Positions 44,574 to 58,140 are shown, counted from the first letter of the stretch. The stretch is DNA of 64,000 bases from Engraulis encrasicolus (GCF_034702125.1 NC_085869.1:55557720-55621719); one strand, 5' to 3'. Numbers and translations are program-made. Notes: generated by a model not told the origin, from the sequence alone.

Positions 44574-44670
44574 GTAGTGAACACAGAAGAAGAGTCCAAT
44601 GTGGGACAGAATAGGGCTCTGCTGCCCTCTTTTGGTCTGGAGACACAAAAGCAATCCCAACATTTACTTA

Positions 44671-45662
44671 CAGTTTTTCTCGATTGCTTACACACATTTT
44701 TCGGAATCAGTTCTCGAATTATCAAAACTCTACACACAAATCTCCAAACCTCACACACAACGGGCAAAACTCCTCACTACCTCTGAAAAATGCACGTCTA
44801 CAAAACAATGTACTCTCTTCTAAAAAGGTCATTTTGTTCTCAAATGACACACACAAGCAGTCATTTTAATACACTCTTATGTGAACCATTGAACACTAAT
44901 ATGCAGAAGGTAAAACTCTATACTCAACTTGAAACACAGTAGAAACTTATTTTCTTCAGTGTTCTACTTACTAAAGAGGGTATTTTTCTGTAGTAAAATA
45001 CTGAAATATTGTTTTTAGACTCGGAGTACACAGATGTGTATATATTTTACATATTTTTCTGACATTTAAAAAATTGCACTAATTTATTGAAAAATATTGG
45101 GCAACCACATGAAAGTGATGTCTTGTATAACATATTTTTGAGTTCAAAAACTAAACAAATGTGTTTTCTCCTTGCATCCACTCATTTTTCATCAATATGA
45201 CATGCAATGTGTGTCCTTATGGGGTGATGATTTCAGATTGTAAACCGGTATGAAGAGAGTTTGCCCATGTGTTGAGGAAGTGAACTTAGTATGGCAGTTG
45301 ATTTTAGTATTTTGAATGACAGTGTGTTCAATGCGACAACCAGGGTTTTTCTTCATGAAAATTGTGTGTAATCCAGAGAATTGTGTGTAGTGGTTTGAAA
45401 AGAGTGTGTTTTAAAACTGAAATGTGCACAGTAAATGTTGCGGTGTTAATTCAACACCTAGAGAGTTCATTTAAGTCCAACTGATGTCAAATCAACTCTC
45501 TAAGTGTTAAATGAACAATGCAGAATCTACTGTGTGAGTGTAAAGAAGGAATTGTGTTTAGTGTTCAGTGACATTGGTTAGGGGAGTTGGGAAATGGGTG
45601 AGATGTTCCGAGAATTGTGTGTGAAGTACCAGAAATTGTGTGCAAGCATTCGAGAAAAACTG
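44671..45662. mobile_element. TA-flanked non-autonomous DNA transposon, 992 bp
   Basis: Ends CAGTTTTTCTCGATTGCTTA and (reverse complement) CAGTTTTTCTCGAATGCTTG, 24 of 26 bases alike, each bordered by TA (44669-44670, 45663-45664). The interior is rich in TGTGTGTA and CACACACAA motifs. No transposase. Confidence 0.85.
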
Positions 45663-45840
45663 TAATGCCACATGTTAAATTACCAGCATTAACATTTGTA
45701 ATAGTAAAAAAAACCCACAAAAACAAAAAATGCTTTCAGTCTTTTTACAGCACATGTGACAATGAAATACATTCTAATTGTATTATTTTCTGTTCAGATT
45801 GTCTGATGGGCAGGCTGACTGATACAGTATACAGTATACC

Positions 45841-45940
45841 NNNNNNNNNNNNNNNNNNNNNNNNNNNNNNNNNNNNNNNNNNNNNNNNNNNNNNNNNNNN
45901 NNNNNNNNNNNNNNNNNNNNNNNNNNNNNNNNNNNNNNNN
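45841..45940. other. Assembly gap of 100 N
   Basis: Exactly 100 unknown bases, the usual placeholder for a gap of unknown size. It follows a TACAGTATACAGTATACC repeat. Confidence 1.
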
Positions 45941-46074
45941 GGCAATCTTCCAAACTTCCATGTTGAGGTTACGGTAGGATGGACAAAATGATGGAAAAAA
46001 TATACCTCCAGTAATGTGCTCTGATAGTTTTTTAGCAAGTATGTGCTCTCATTCGCACGTGGTGCTGGGCCGCT

Positions 46075-46212
46075 GCGCTGACAGCTTTGGCTGGGCCCGG
46101 GACAAAGACATCCCCAAACCCAATCAATAAAATGTAATGAGGATCCAGTTCTGGGCCCCCTCTCTCTCTCTGGGCCCGGGACAAGTGACCCCTTTGTCCC
46201 CCCTTGTCGGCT
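46075..46212. repeat. Dispersed repeat shared with 25000-25100
   Basis: GACAGCTTTGGCTGGG, GGGACAAGTGACCCCTTTG and CCCCCCTTGTCG occur in the same order at both places. It lies within 200 bp of the tmem169 stop. Confidence 0.6.
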
Positions 46213-46272
46213 TCCTTGCGCACACGTTTGCACACGTTATTGAAGTCCCACAGTAAGCATTATCCCCGGACC

Positions 46273-47379
46273 TTACACGGACGATGTCTGTTGCAAGTCC
46301 TCCCCGTGGTGAGCCACTTTCCCGTGGTGGAGGATGTCGGCCAGCGTGTCCGAGTCCAGAAGCTCCACCACGCTGTAGGGGGCGCAGTCCTCCAGGCCCA
46401 GCTTGCCGCACGCCCAGCCGCAGAAGCCCTTCTCCAGGTCGCGCACGGCCTGCCACCACTCACCGAACGCCCAGGACACCTGCACCACGGCCGAGTAGAC
46501 GGCCAGCGACACTGACACGGCCATGATGAGCATGGGGTAGAAGATGATGAGGAAGGGGCAGAGGGTGATCTTGTGCCAGAACGTCCGCTCCTCGTTGTAC
46601 ACCAGGAAGACGTTGTACCTGTTATGAAAACACATGGCACAGACACACCACACGAGTTTCAGCTTTTCAACCATAACTTTATAGATTGCGCAAGAGTTTC
46701 CACCATCAAGCCATCTGCTTTTTAAATTCTTATGCTATCTTTTTAGGCCTTCTTTTATTATTGTTATCATTATTATTTTTATTTCCACTTCCACTATAAC
46801 TCATTATTAATATTACACAGTAGAGAGCAGTTGCAACTTTCATTTCACTACCCATTACATCAAAAGAGTTAAAATCTTGAACTTCATCAAAGTTGCAACA
46901 TCGCCGCATTGAGGTGTGAACATGAACTGCCTCATGATAGTGACTTATTTCAACCTATCATCATGATAGTACCAGGTGATCGTGCCGAAGTAGAACGACG
47001 TGATGAAGGAGAGGACGAAGACCACGGGCGCGCAGGACAGGCTCCACAGGAGCACGTGCGGCCCCTGGCACACGCCCAGGCCGCAGGAGCCGCGCATGGC
47101 GCCGCTGCGGCCTCCCTTGCCCGAGGCGGCGTCGCGCTCGCACGCGGCGTCCAGTCGCTCCTTGGACTTGGCCATGTCGCGCAGCTCCTTCTCGGTCAGC
47201 GTCACGTGGATGTCCACCATCTGGCCCTTCTTCTTGCCCCGTGCGATGGTGCCCGTCAGGGTCACGTAGCGGCTGTCTGGCGGCAAGCTCCACTGCTCCA
47301 CTGGAGCAAAGAAGATTAAAGGATATATTTTGAATACATTTAGTATGCTGTATTTCTTTAACAGTATTGTGTTTGTCTT

Positions 47380-47410
<31 letters not shown>

Positions 47411-47955
47411 NTACAATACAATACAATACAATACAATACAATACAATACAATATCTTTTATTTGTCATTGTGACAAGCACAACGAAATTGTGCATTCCTT
47501 GTTGAAGCAAAAATAAATAAAAAATAATAATAAAAAAAAAAAAATGGAATAAAAAGAATGGTATGTATATAAAAACTATGCTTTTGATGCAAAATTCAGT
47601 TCTGTGATGGCCGCTGCATAGAAACTGTTTTTCAGTCTGTTTGTCCTTGTCTTAATGGACCTGAATCTCCTGCCCGATGGCAGCAATTCAAAAAGACTGT
47701 GACCTGGGTGGGATGTGTCTCTCAGAATGCACTTGGCCTTTTTTAGGCAGCGGGTGCTGTGTAGGCCCTCCAAAGATGGAAGAGGGCAGCCAATAATGTT
47801 CTCTGCAGCCTTTATGACCCCCTGGAGCTCTTTCCTCTGTGCCACAGTGCAGCCTGGGAACCACACACAAAGACAATATGTCAATATGCTCTCCACTGAG
47901 CAGCGGTAGAAGGACACAAGCAGCTTCTGACAGATGTTGTTTTTCCTAAGTATTC

Positions 47956-48032
<77 letters not shown>

Positions 48033-51000
48033 CAAAGAAAAGCACTAACATTAGAACAGATAACGTGTCACATCTCGCCCTTTCAATTATGCTTTGACAT
48101 AATACATTTCATCAATGTCCTTATTGTCACCTGGAGTTGCCATCCTGTGGCAGGAAGTCACACCCAAGTACCATAGGAGACTGGACTTTATTCCACTTTG
48201 TTGCATTGGTTGTCATGGTTACCACAAGTTTTGTCTTGGTTACCATGTTGAAAATCTTAGTTCTTACCGTCTCCTGGAGGTGTGTTGAGAAACTTGGCGC
48301 CCTCCTCTAGGCCGCGGTCCTGGCCATCCTCGCAGCCCTGCTCGTCCCCCGGCTGCCTCTCCTGGTCCCTGTCCCCCTCTGCCTCCGTCATCTCCGAGCG
48401 GTACACGATGATGGACTCGGGCCGCGGCTCCTTCCTCCTCTTCTTCCTCCTCTTGCTGACCGCCGAGCTGGAGCTGGCCACAGAGCTGGGCTCCACCTCC
48501 ACCCCCACCTCCTCCACCTGAGAGAGACATTTATTACATTACATTTAGAGGTTTTTGGACATTTTTATTACGGCAGGGCTGTGTGAGATGGGACAGGAAA
48601 TGAGCAGGATAGAGATATTGGGTAAAGGTTGGGAAACGACCCTGTCCAGACTGAAACCTGGGTCCCCATGGGCATGCAAGTCCAAACGTGGGGGCTTAGC
48701 GCGCTGCACCACAGCGCCACCCTTAGTTGACGTTTTTATTCAAAACGACTTAGTCATTTGCAGGGTATAGGCCCCCCATACTCAAATAGCGGCCGCGGGG
48801 CATCTATTTGTGGCCCTCGAATAATTTTGAAAAATTAAAAAAAAAAAAAAATTTTTTTTTTTTTTTTTTTTTTGGTCCGATCGCGCTGCCGGCTCTTATT
48901 TTGAAATCGCGCCACAGACGCTAGGAAGATGCGTGCCGTGTCTCCGCCCCCTCAATCAGTTTCTCCCTGCAGGCTCCAAACAGAAGTGACTATGAGGGTG
49001 GCAGAGGCTGTTGTGAGGTAGACTACTGAAGGGAAGTACGGTAGAACTTGTAAATAAATTATTTACAAAGTTCTCTTTGCCTCGTTTTTGAAAGTAATGG
49101 TCCACATTTCATTGCATACAGTGTGTTAGGACTTCGAATTGGTTTAGCACTAGCTGTAGCTAGTTGCTAACACAAATGAAGGCAAATTGTGTTTGAGCTC
49201 TGCTGGCAGCTAACTAGGGGTAGCCTACTTAAAAACGAATTGCTTGATAAACTTTTCACACTTTTAAACAGTCCCCAAATAGTTCGTTTGGAAAGCTAAG
49301 CCCCTCATAAGATTTCAAACAAAGTTATGAGCAACTTGATGATTTATTATTGGCTGTTGCATTTAATCAACATTGCATCAATGTGCCATTTTCTTGTTGG
49401 CAAAACCTGGTGTCCTCCTATCTATGTGTCCTCTTTGTTGGGTCCATTATTGCATCTGATTCTCATTATGCATGTGAGAGTTGCATAAACAAAGTCATAA
49501 TAAGCAACATTTGTTTGAAAAGTGTTATCTTCAGGCTTATTGGTTTTCTCACTAAGAAATAAATGTTTATGAATGTAGTCTGCAAATATAGGCTAATCTT
49601 ATGTCATTTAAAAAAAATAATCTTATGTCATTTAAAAAAAAATACTGAAGGGTGGGTGGCAATGACAGCAAGGCAGGCACCTCACCCCACAGTGCTCCAG
49701 AAAAATGCAGGCCCTTTATGAGAGAAATGTTCTCCCATCCTGTCACTGGAAACTAAATATGGGTCAAAGACGTCCAAAAAGGAATTGTCATTCAGTGTAA
49801 CGGTTACCTTCTGCTGACTGTAACTGTAAGAAACATGACTCCTTTTATTTCATTTTTTCCAGTGAATTCATGAAAGCCTCCGCTGTCATCCATTCACTTG
49901 AAACAATTTAAAAATCATGTTTTTTTTTACAGTTACATTCAGCAGAAGGTATCCCTTACACTGAATGACAGTTCCTTTTTGGACGTCTTTGACCCATATC
50001 TGCTGTGGGTGTGAGTGCGTGTGTTTTGTGATTACAAAGGCCTTATCATTTTTTATTTTTTAAAAAATATTTTTTTTTGGTGGGGGTCGTGTCGTGTCAG
50101 CCCGGCCCGGCCCTTTATTGGGAGGAATTTTGAAAAACTGGCCCTCGGGGACTTTTAATTGAGTACCCCTGGTATAGGCTATAGATCCCTTTAGAGTTTG
50201 TAAACAGGTATGACGTAATTTGGCTGCGTGCGCACCGCTGCCTCAAAATCGTCCATGCTCCGTTCACTTGTACAGAGACTCGACAGGTGTTTTTTTCCGA
50301 AATAAGGTAACGGATGCTCGCGCTAACCTCAGATATGCAGTGGGCACCACGGACACGGGTATTCCTGGCGATGTCATCAGTCTTGTCAGTAGTTTAATGT
50401 CTTGTAACAACAAACATCTCCTATGCTTCTGGAACAGCCTCTTCCCTCTCAAAATAGCATAACAAGTGTACTTTTCGGAATCTCTATTTTTCATCAACGT
50501 ACACGCTTCAGAACGGCAGTTTTTCTCTCTTTAGTGTATGCACTGTCACCCAGTATTACATGCAGCCTCACCACTCCCGATTTTACCCATGCCTGCAGTT
50601 CTCCTAGTGCCCGCTGTCGAGATACGGCTCTGAGCGCAGCAGCCCGTTCTTTCTGAATGGAGTCTGCACTCCCCCTAGAGTGCAGTACCACCCAGAAAAG
50701 TGGAGTCTCTCGTAATATCCTTACAATATCTCTGGTGTGTTTGAGTCAATGATGCGCACGCATTCATGAGGACGTCGACTCTGAACGGGTCTATAGTCCT
50801 TGGAGCAGTATGGGGTTATATCATGGTGCCTTGCTCAAGGGTAGATCAGCCATGTACTGCGGTAGGGAGTTAAACAGTGGGATTTGAACCTGCAACCCTC
50901 TGACCTAAAGCCCATCTCTTTAACCATTAGGCCACAGATGCCCACTTAGCCATGCTTTATCATTGAGCGCAGTTACGTAAATGCAGGGAATATTCTGATT

Positions 51001-53194
51001 TTAACTGATGGCTGGTTTGTGCACAAGTCATATAAACTCTTTTTTCATTCCTAATGTGGCCGTGGTCAGGAAATATTGTGGTTCCACAGATGGAATATTA
51101 CAGAACTTGCTTTTAACTGAATGCAAACAATATTCAGTTTGACACCAGAATACTCTGTGCATTTAACGGTGCTCATTGTGATTATGTACACAGCATACCA
51201 CAGCATGCATTGCATTACATTTACCATACTTAATACGTATAAGGCCATAATCAGCAACACACAATGAGTGCATAATACAAAGTTCACAGGTGCAAAAAGA
51301 TTACAGCAGGGTTAGCTTAGCTATGGCGCTTAAAGCAACTCACTTTTTTAAAGTACAGGGTATTGGCAACAGCAGACACTTCAGCCATGGAGTGAGGTAC
51401 AGGTAGGCACTGGAGGAATGGGTTTCAAACTTGCAACACTCTGATCTAAAGCCCATCTCCTTAACCACACAGCTGCTCCACAGAGTTTCAGAGAGATTAC
51501 CCTACAGCAGGGGTGGAAAGTAACTAATTACATGTACTCAAGTTACTGTAATTGAGTACTTTTTAGAGTAACTTGTAATTTTCTGAGTAGTTCTTGAAAG
51601 GTGTAACTTTTACTTTTACTCAAGTACATTTTGACCTAACTAAGTAACTGTACTTAGTTACATTTGAATCCCCTCAAGTTACTGAGTAAAAAAATATTGA
51701 TGGCGAAAAATTTAAATTCGGGCGGAAAAAAACTCCCGGAACAATTCCTGGCCTTGCCAAAGAACGTGAATCTAACGTTCTTTGGCCTTGCCTGAAAAGT
51801 ATAGTCTTGCCCTATGCGCGCCCTTTAGCTGTGCATTGTCACCATCAAGTCTACTAGTCGAGACTAGGGATGTAGTCGAGACCGCTTAGTCCGAGACCAA
51901 GACATTACCAAGACCGGAGGGTATCGAGACAGAGACCGAGAGCAAGACAGAACTCGAGACCATGGAGGAGGGAAGCACCTGATGAAGAGGATACTACCAC
52001 AGGTTCAACTTCTGGTGGTGAAAACCCTTGGCCTAATTTGGACCAATTATTTATTTTCAAACGCACGAGTGGAAATAGCTCAGCAGGGTTGCTCTATAGG
52101 CTATGGGCGAAGAGGGCAAGACTTTCAGCTGAGAACTTTGAAAATCAGCTCCTGCTGAAAATGAACAAAAGCTTTGTGAAGTTTTAGATTATGGTTTTGT
52201 TATTGTTACAGCCGCCATGTTTTCAATTGCGTCGGTCTGTCTGTCTGTCTGTTTGTTTGACAACTCATTAATGAACGGATTTGGATGAGACTTAGTTTTT
52301 CAAAATGACCCAAGTGATTCAATTCTTTTGGTGATCCGGATCACCAACCTGAACCTGACTTTTTAAAAGATTCATCACCATTCCATTACACTAAATCTAA
52401 AACTAAAAAAAGTGTAACATAGTTAAATGTTCTAAAAAACGCTTCCTTTGTGGTGGTCTGCATTCTTGGAGTGCATTTCTAGTTAAAAGCTGTATTTTGA
52501 TTTTTTGGAATATTCAACTTTAACTTTAAACTTTAGTGCTGAATTTGATTCATGACTCATCCTTTTTTTGCATTAAACAACTGAAAGTAACTAGTAACTT
52601 TTACTCTCAAATTACATTGTAAATGAAGTAATTTGTACTTTTACTTGAGTACATTTATAGATGGGTAATTGTACTTTTTTGTACAATTTAAGCAAAGTAA
52701 AGGTACTTTTACTCAATTACATTTTTTCTGTACTCTTTTCACCTCTGCCCTACAGTGATATGTAGGTAGCTTGTTCCACCTATGGGTGACAATGACGGCG
52801 AACAAGTTGCATTCCTGTGTAACTCCAGGGGCATTGAGGGCGAACCCAGATGGATCAAAATATTCCAACAGGAACAGTGCTAATACACCCAAACCACATA
52901 TGGGCAACTGTTTCGAGTACGGACTGCAGGGTTCACGTCCCCCAGCTTATTTCAGCTGTCTCACTCTTCCACTGCCCATTCATAATTAAGGCAAAAGTCC
53001 ACTGCAACACCCTTAAATATGTATGTGAGAGTCACCCTTGTGCAGTTCTCTTTTTCAAGTGAGGGAAATCAAAGTAGCAGCCCTCCTTTGGGCTACACAA
53101 CTTCTTCATGACTCACCTGACTCACTGATGCCTCCGAGGGTAGAGAGTCCAGGTTGGGGCTCTCAGAGCCCGGATGGTGGCCCTCCATCTCCAT
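46273..53194 (-). CDS. tmem169: TMEM169, two-pass transmembrane protein
   Basis: TMEM169 is a conserved vertebrate membrane protein of unknown function. Coding exons: 53117-53194, 48268-48517, 46973-47300, 46273-46618, giving 333 residues (human 297). Diagnostic blocks are RPESIIVYRSEMTE, DSRYVTLTGTIARGKKKGQM, VDIHVTLTEKELRDMAKSKE, FYFGTITWYNVFLVYNEERT and GFCGWACGKLGLEDCAPYSV. Predicted membrane helices are about 192-214 (WSLSCAPVVFVLSFITSFYF) and 238-262 (CPFLIIFYPMLIMAVSVSLA). The N-terminus is acidic and basic by turns and the end is the conserved TSSV-type tail. The start is the less certain part. I chose the first in-frame ATG (53194, MEMEGHHPGS) in the first exon. The frame stays open upstream to about 53330 but holds no earlier ATG before an in-frame TAG. 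Intron 1 (4.6 kb) holds two hAT elements and three SINEs; intron 2 holds a LINE tail. Confidence 0.9.
47379..47452. repeat. (CTGT)n then (ACAAT)n microsatellites around a single N
   Basis: A tetranucleotide run, one N at 47411, then about eight ATACA/ACAAT units. The second run is the tail of the adjacent LINE fragment. Confidence 0.9.
47445..47935 (-). mobile_element. CR1/L2-like LINE 3' fragment in tmem169 intron 2
   Basis: The minus strand encodes the ORF2 C-terminus: SFYRCSVESILTYCLCVWF, GCPLPSLEGLHSTRCLKKAK and ELLPSGRRFRSIKTRTNRLK. The 3' UTR has TTTCGTTGTGCTTGTCAC and ACAAATAAAAGATATTG, then the (TTGTA)n tail. 5'-truncated. Confidence 0.85.
47957..48032. repeat. (TCTA)n microsatellite
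   Basis: About 19 units in tmem169 intron 2. Confidence 0.95.
48590..48770 (-). mobile_element. tRNA-like SINE
   Basis: The minus strand has GGCGCTGTGGTGCAGCGCGC (box A region) and CCCAGGTTTCAGTC (box B region). In tmem169 intron 1. Confidence 0.55.
48773..50171. mobile_element. 1.4-kb non-autonomous hAT element with perfect 8-bp target duplication
   Basis: GTATAGGC flanks both sides exactly (48765-48772, 50172-50179). The right end, read inward, is CAGGGGTACTCAATTAAAAG; the left end, CCCCCATACTCAAATAG, is a mutated partner. GGCCCTCG blocks occur near both ends. A foldback (49757-49999) and A/T runs lie inside. No transposase was recognised. Confidence 0.8.
49757..49999. repeat. Foldback repeat nested in the hAT element
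   Basis: The left arm, ATATGGGTCAAAGACGTCC onward, and the right arm, ending GGACGTCTTTGACCCATAT, are inverted repeats of about 85 bp with a loop of about 75 bp. Confidence 0.88.
50815..50945 (-). mobile_element. tRNA-headed SINE
   Basis: The minus strand reads GGCCTAATGGTTAAAGAG (box A) and GGTTGCAGGTTCAAATCCC (box B), then CCCTTGAGCAAGGCACC, the usual fish SINE body. Confidence 0.8.
51350..51482 (-). mobile_element. tRNA-headed SINE, second copy of the same family
   Basis: Shares TGATCTAAAGCCCATCTCC on the plus strand with 50907-50922 and keeps the same box order. More decayed in box B. Confidence 0.7.
51508..52747. mobile_element. 1.24-kb non-autonomous hAT element with perfect 8-bp target duplication
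   Basis: Left end CAGGGGTGGAAAGTAACTAA, right end CTGTACTCTTTTCACCTCTG. CCCTACAG on both sides (51500-51507, 52748-52755). The subterminal TACTCAAGTTACTGTAATTG / ACTCAATTACAT blocks are typical of this family. GTAGTCGAGACC repeats at 51875-51965 look like a nested insert. Confidence 0.9.
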
Positions 53195-55659
53195 CCTACC
53201 CGGCTGGGTCTGCTCCTCTTCACCCAAGGTATGTAGCGTGTGTGCAGTAGGCCTGGTTGGGGAGACTGGGGTAACGGTAGGGGTAGTGGTGGTGTGGATG
53301 GGGGTCTCTTTGTTGCTCAGCTGATTTTCTGAAGACTATGGTGAGTCCTTGTCTTCCTCAGGGTTACACAGGAGTGTTGCAGTCACACATGGCAAATGGG
53401 AGACCAATGGCACAACCTGGAGGTGAGAGAGAGAGTTCAGATGAGATGAGATGACATCATGGTTTTAGAAAGTCATTAGGTCGTAATAATCAAGCGCACA
53501 TTTTGTAATCTAATGTCTTTAATATAATAATAAAAGCATATGCATGTAATACATAGCGGGTGAATTAATCAAGTGCACACTTTGGAATTTAATGTGTTTA
53601 AAAAAATAATAAAAGTATATGGCACTGTAATAAGTGGGTGTAGGCCTAGGCCTATTCGTTTCGTGTGAATTCATGTGACTTTGCAATTAGAAATGACACA
53701 TTTTATAGGAAGCTTTGCTAGGCCTATTTATTATTCCAGCTTGCCTATGCACCCCGCATTTAACCCCTCTCTGCACGCGGCACGCCTGCACAAGGCATTT
53801 GGTTTCCCCTCTCCTGTCCTAATCACAAAAACTGAACGCAAAACGTGCAGCTAGCAGGCTACCCCATATCATCGACTCAATAGTCCCACTTGCACACAGT
53901 GACAATGGAACAAGGCACTGTCATGCATTATCCGACACCCTTTTCCGACCATCTCCCAAACTGAAATGCACCCGCGCAGCGAACGAATACAAACACTAGT
54001 GAAACAAACGTCTTAAAATAAGGAAAACACAAATATAGGCATTGTTGGCAGTGTGATGTTGTCTATTCGACTACACACCAGCGGGGAGATTAACGGGGAT
54101 AGCCTAATATTTTCCTTTCTCAGCTGATCTCACCCATCCTCCACAACATGTCGGTATTCTATCTGCACAAAAAGAGACAATGAGCACGATAATGCAGTGT
54201 GTTTACCTTGTTTCCAGTCGGTTGAATACCCGGTGTGTTTACTTTTAACGTGTAATGAATGGGGCGAACGGGGAGATTGTTTTATTCCATAAACAGCCCG
54301 ATGACGCGTGCCCTACAAACAGCCGCCATACAGATGCGCTCATACACTGCCCACTGCCCAGATTGTCATATACCACGCCCACTAATCCCCCCAACCTCAG
54401 TGCTACCCAATCAGACGTGAATGTGGACCGGCCATTTAATTTATGTGTAATCCAAAACGAGGCAGAACATTAGTGGAGCGAGAAAGCCCCTTCTTGTGGC
54501 GGTGAGAAATATCATCAAAGAGTATCAAATATGTCACGTGAAACTGTACTGTTGTCAGTTTTAGAGACGTAGCCTACATTGATGAATAGGCTTATGTATG
54601 CTAATTTTGGCATGTCTTTGTCCTGCTCTGCTCAAAAAACCCAGGCTTCCCTCCATCCCTCAGAGAGAGTAGAGAGATATACTTAAAGAATCTCTGCATC
54701 CCTGGTGAAGTCATAAGAACAATGCAGAACAAGGCACGTTTTTGTACCATGTACTGTAGCCTACCAGGTCTCTATTCGCCACGTTTCTAGTCGCATGAAC
54801 TGTGTGATGTAGCCTGTGGCTATTGCCTCAGTCAATGTAATAATTCATTCATTACTCATAGCCTAGGCCTACACCATGGCCTAAATCTGTTCTGGCCAGA
54901 GTTGCATCTTGCCACCAGGCAAGGAAGGCAGGCAGCCGCTTGGGGCCCCATAGCCCCTAGTGAATAACAGCCCACATTTTACCAGTGGCGATTTTGGTTC
55001 AAATGCTCTTTTTTTGCATTTTCGCTTGGGGCCCCACCTGACCCTATATATCGCCTCTGGTTCTGGCCTGTTCTGCCTACATAGCTCAGCCACGTGTCCT
55101 ACCCTAATTCTCAGGTTATTCAAAAATGAGATAGGCCTACACGTTTAATATGGTGAAATGCAGTGCAAGAAATATTCGCTTAAAGAAGTCTGTTTTTTTT
55201 CCCTGTGTACGTTTCCCAAAATCGCTTAACATGATGAGCGACCTGCAGCTGCATGAAGATAATGCACTGGGGCGCGCACGCGCGCGCTCATTCACCAAAA
55301 CAAGGCTAGAGAGGTGGTCACGAGCTATCTTCTCCTTGGTCACTCACGAGATCTCAAACTTCCACTTGAACTTCAGGTAAGGCCAGTGAGTCAGTTGATT
55401 GCTTCACTGCTTTTGAGCCATCATTCGCGAGTTAAACAAAATATATTTCCCTTTACATCTGCCGTAAACAGGTTCAGGGTATGTAAAATTGAGATAACCA
55501 CACACATTTTCATTAGTTAAGGTGAATGTAATTATCGCATTTCTGGGAGAGTGTAAAAGCCTTTCAGTTTTTAGACTGCTAATACAGTTAGCCGAAGGGA
55601 AGCTGTCATCTACTTAAATTGCATACTTAAACCGTTTGTCTTTTTTGTCACACAGTAAA
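53195..55659. promoter_or_regulatory. Head-to-head interval between tmem169 (-) and six6os1 (+)
   Basis: About 2.5 kb separate the two start codons. No coding signal was seen beyond the probable six6os1 untranslated exon ending at 55376. A GC-richer patch with GCGCGC runs and a (CG)-containing stretch at 55270-55292 lies just before that exon and may mark its promoter. 54880-55075 holds a fragment of a dispersed fish repeat (CTTGGGGCCCC blocks). Confidence 0.35.
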
Positions 55660-58109
55660 ATGGCTGATACAGAGCTTATGGAAAGTTTGGATACCCTCTT
55701 AGTACAGTTGGGTAAGTTCAAAAAGTATACCCTATCTTAATTAGGTAGCCAACGCTTGGTCAGCTAAGTAATGTTAGCTATCTGTTGACTGTCTTGTTTA
55801 CATTATGTAGCCTAGCAGTTGCAACAGTCATTAAGCAACACTATTTTCCCCCTTCTAGCTCTGCAGACTCGAGAATTGTGCTCGAAAAAAGACGATGTAC
55901 ACAGGCAAATTAAAGGTCAGTATGGTCGGTGATAAATTACACATTGAGATACATACTCTAGTACAGACAGCCTTCGGTCCACCATTCTGTTTATCAAGTG
56001 AATGCTATGTCCACACGCTCCATGCTCAACCAGCATGGTTCCTGCACCACCTTGGCGAGTTCTGTAAACACCACATTTAATCATCTTTAATGTAATAGCT
56101 TATTTACTTAGCACATTCAAGTCCAGTGCCACGCATTAGGCTACATTTCCAAATGACCTATTACGTTTCACCTGTCAAACTAGGACATTTCGATAGTTAA
56201 AACCAGGTCATTAGGAATCTGTGGCACTGGATTATATCACAGTCCTAAGAAACTCTCTGGTTGTATCCTCTGAATCCAGGTGGTTGCCCATTACTACATC
56301 ATGCCATAATGCTAGTTCTACATGTTGCAAAGACTATTGTGGTAAGGTAACTGACTGTCTTTGTTCTCCCCCAGTCTTCCAGACTAATATTCAGCAGAAG
56401 AAGACTTGCATCGAGGAGACCAGGAAGAGCATAGAGAAACTTGAGGATCAGATCTTAGAGAAACAGAAGACAGTGCAGCATTACAGAGAGAACACTAAGG
56501 GGTAAAGTTAAGAATAAAATAAAACAATTGATACAATACAAAAAAATACAAGGACATACATAGCTGAGTTGTTAATCATCATCGATAATACAGATAAGAA
56601 AACTGTTCTTCTGTTCCATTGGATTGATTTAAGTACAGCATAACACACATAACACTATGCAATGTAGTATATATTTAATACACCATAATAACAATTGAGT
56701 AACAGGGCTTTTTCTAGGAATTTTTGGCATGAGGGAGCATCATGGCAGGTTGGGGGGGGGTGAAGTGGGGAATTTACTTGGGGCGCTCAAAAAAGTAATA
56801 TATATATTTAAAAAAAAAGAAGTATGAGGGTGCACTCGCGGAGGTATGAGGGTGGAGCGCCCCTATTTCCCCGTTCAGAAAAAGCCCTGAGTAACTAGAT
56901 ACTTAACTTCATGTATTGTAGTATGAAGAGGACCAATGACCTAATGACGCACTATGAGAAGGTCTTGGAGAGTGAACTGGAGCGCCGAAATGAGAACTGC
57001 AACAGGGACATGTAGGTTTCTTTTAGGGTTCCTTATTGAATGTCCATTTTGTATGACAATAACAAACAAAAAAGCTAAATGTATTATATTTAAAAATCTG
57101 TCTCTATCTACAGCACAATAAATCCTAAAAATACACAAATTATTGTGAACTCCAGATGAGTTCCAAATGAAAAGTAAACTCCAGTCCATTATGGTTTTTT
57201 TTTTCAATTTCTTCAAGGAAAATGTATCAGGAGAGAATCGAGAGCTGCAAGGCGGTTCTGAAGAAGCACAAGGAGAAGTACCATGAGCACCCCCTGGCCC
57301 AAAAGCTGTTGCTGATCCTGGCCAAGAACGAGGAGATTGAGAAGCGGATCAGGGCCTGCGAGGACCAGATAGCCGCCGGGGAGAAGAAACGGCAGGAGCT
57401 GCATGGTAATATGGCGGGATATTTTTGATAAAGTAGATATACAGTACGTAGGTTCATAACAAGCATGACAAGCAGACTGATTAATTCTTTTAGTTGTAAC
57501 AAAATTCACTGTTTTCTTTGTAGATGCAGCACGAAATAAAACTCTACCGGAGCAAGGAGACGATAGGTTTGTGGTGTCCGCCATCCTAATACTTACAACT
57601 GTCCATAACTATAAAGCAGTCAGAAGTTAGACATGTTTATTTATCTATTGTATTTCATTTGCTTGTTTGTTTTTTTGGCAAAGTGTGTCAGTTGGTCACA
57701 TAGAGCTTCAGATGATGGAACAGGGAGAAGCATCAGTGGAGGGGAAGGAGCTGCTGTCACAGGTACAGTTGCATTGGCATAGGTGTATAAAGTAGGTAGT
57801 AGAAGTAGACGTACAATGTTATTACATGGTTATGTTATTACATGGTTATGTTATTACATGGTTGGAACTATGCAATATATAATACTTTTAGTGTTGTAAT
57901 CACATCCATAACAGTACTTCTACTTCTACAAGCACAGTGATACGTGATGGTATAAATGTATAATGTCTGCATTTTCCAAAACTTATTTACGCATAGCTGG
58001 TGGGGGGAGGGGGGCGTACACAAATTCAGGTGTAATTAACACTGAAGTCAAAAACCAGCCGTACGGACACTAAAAACAACACTGATGCAGGTTCTCAAAT
58101 GCTCTCTCT

Positions 58110-58140
<31 letters not shown>

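Noticed and set aside
45617..46233. ORFs spanning the N gap
   Set aside because: They exist only because N runs contain no stop codons.
46909..47319. Plus-strand GC-rich ORFs opposite tmem169 exons
   Set aside because: Shadows of the real minus-strand exon at 46973-47300.
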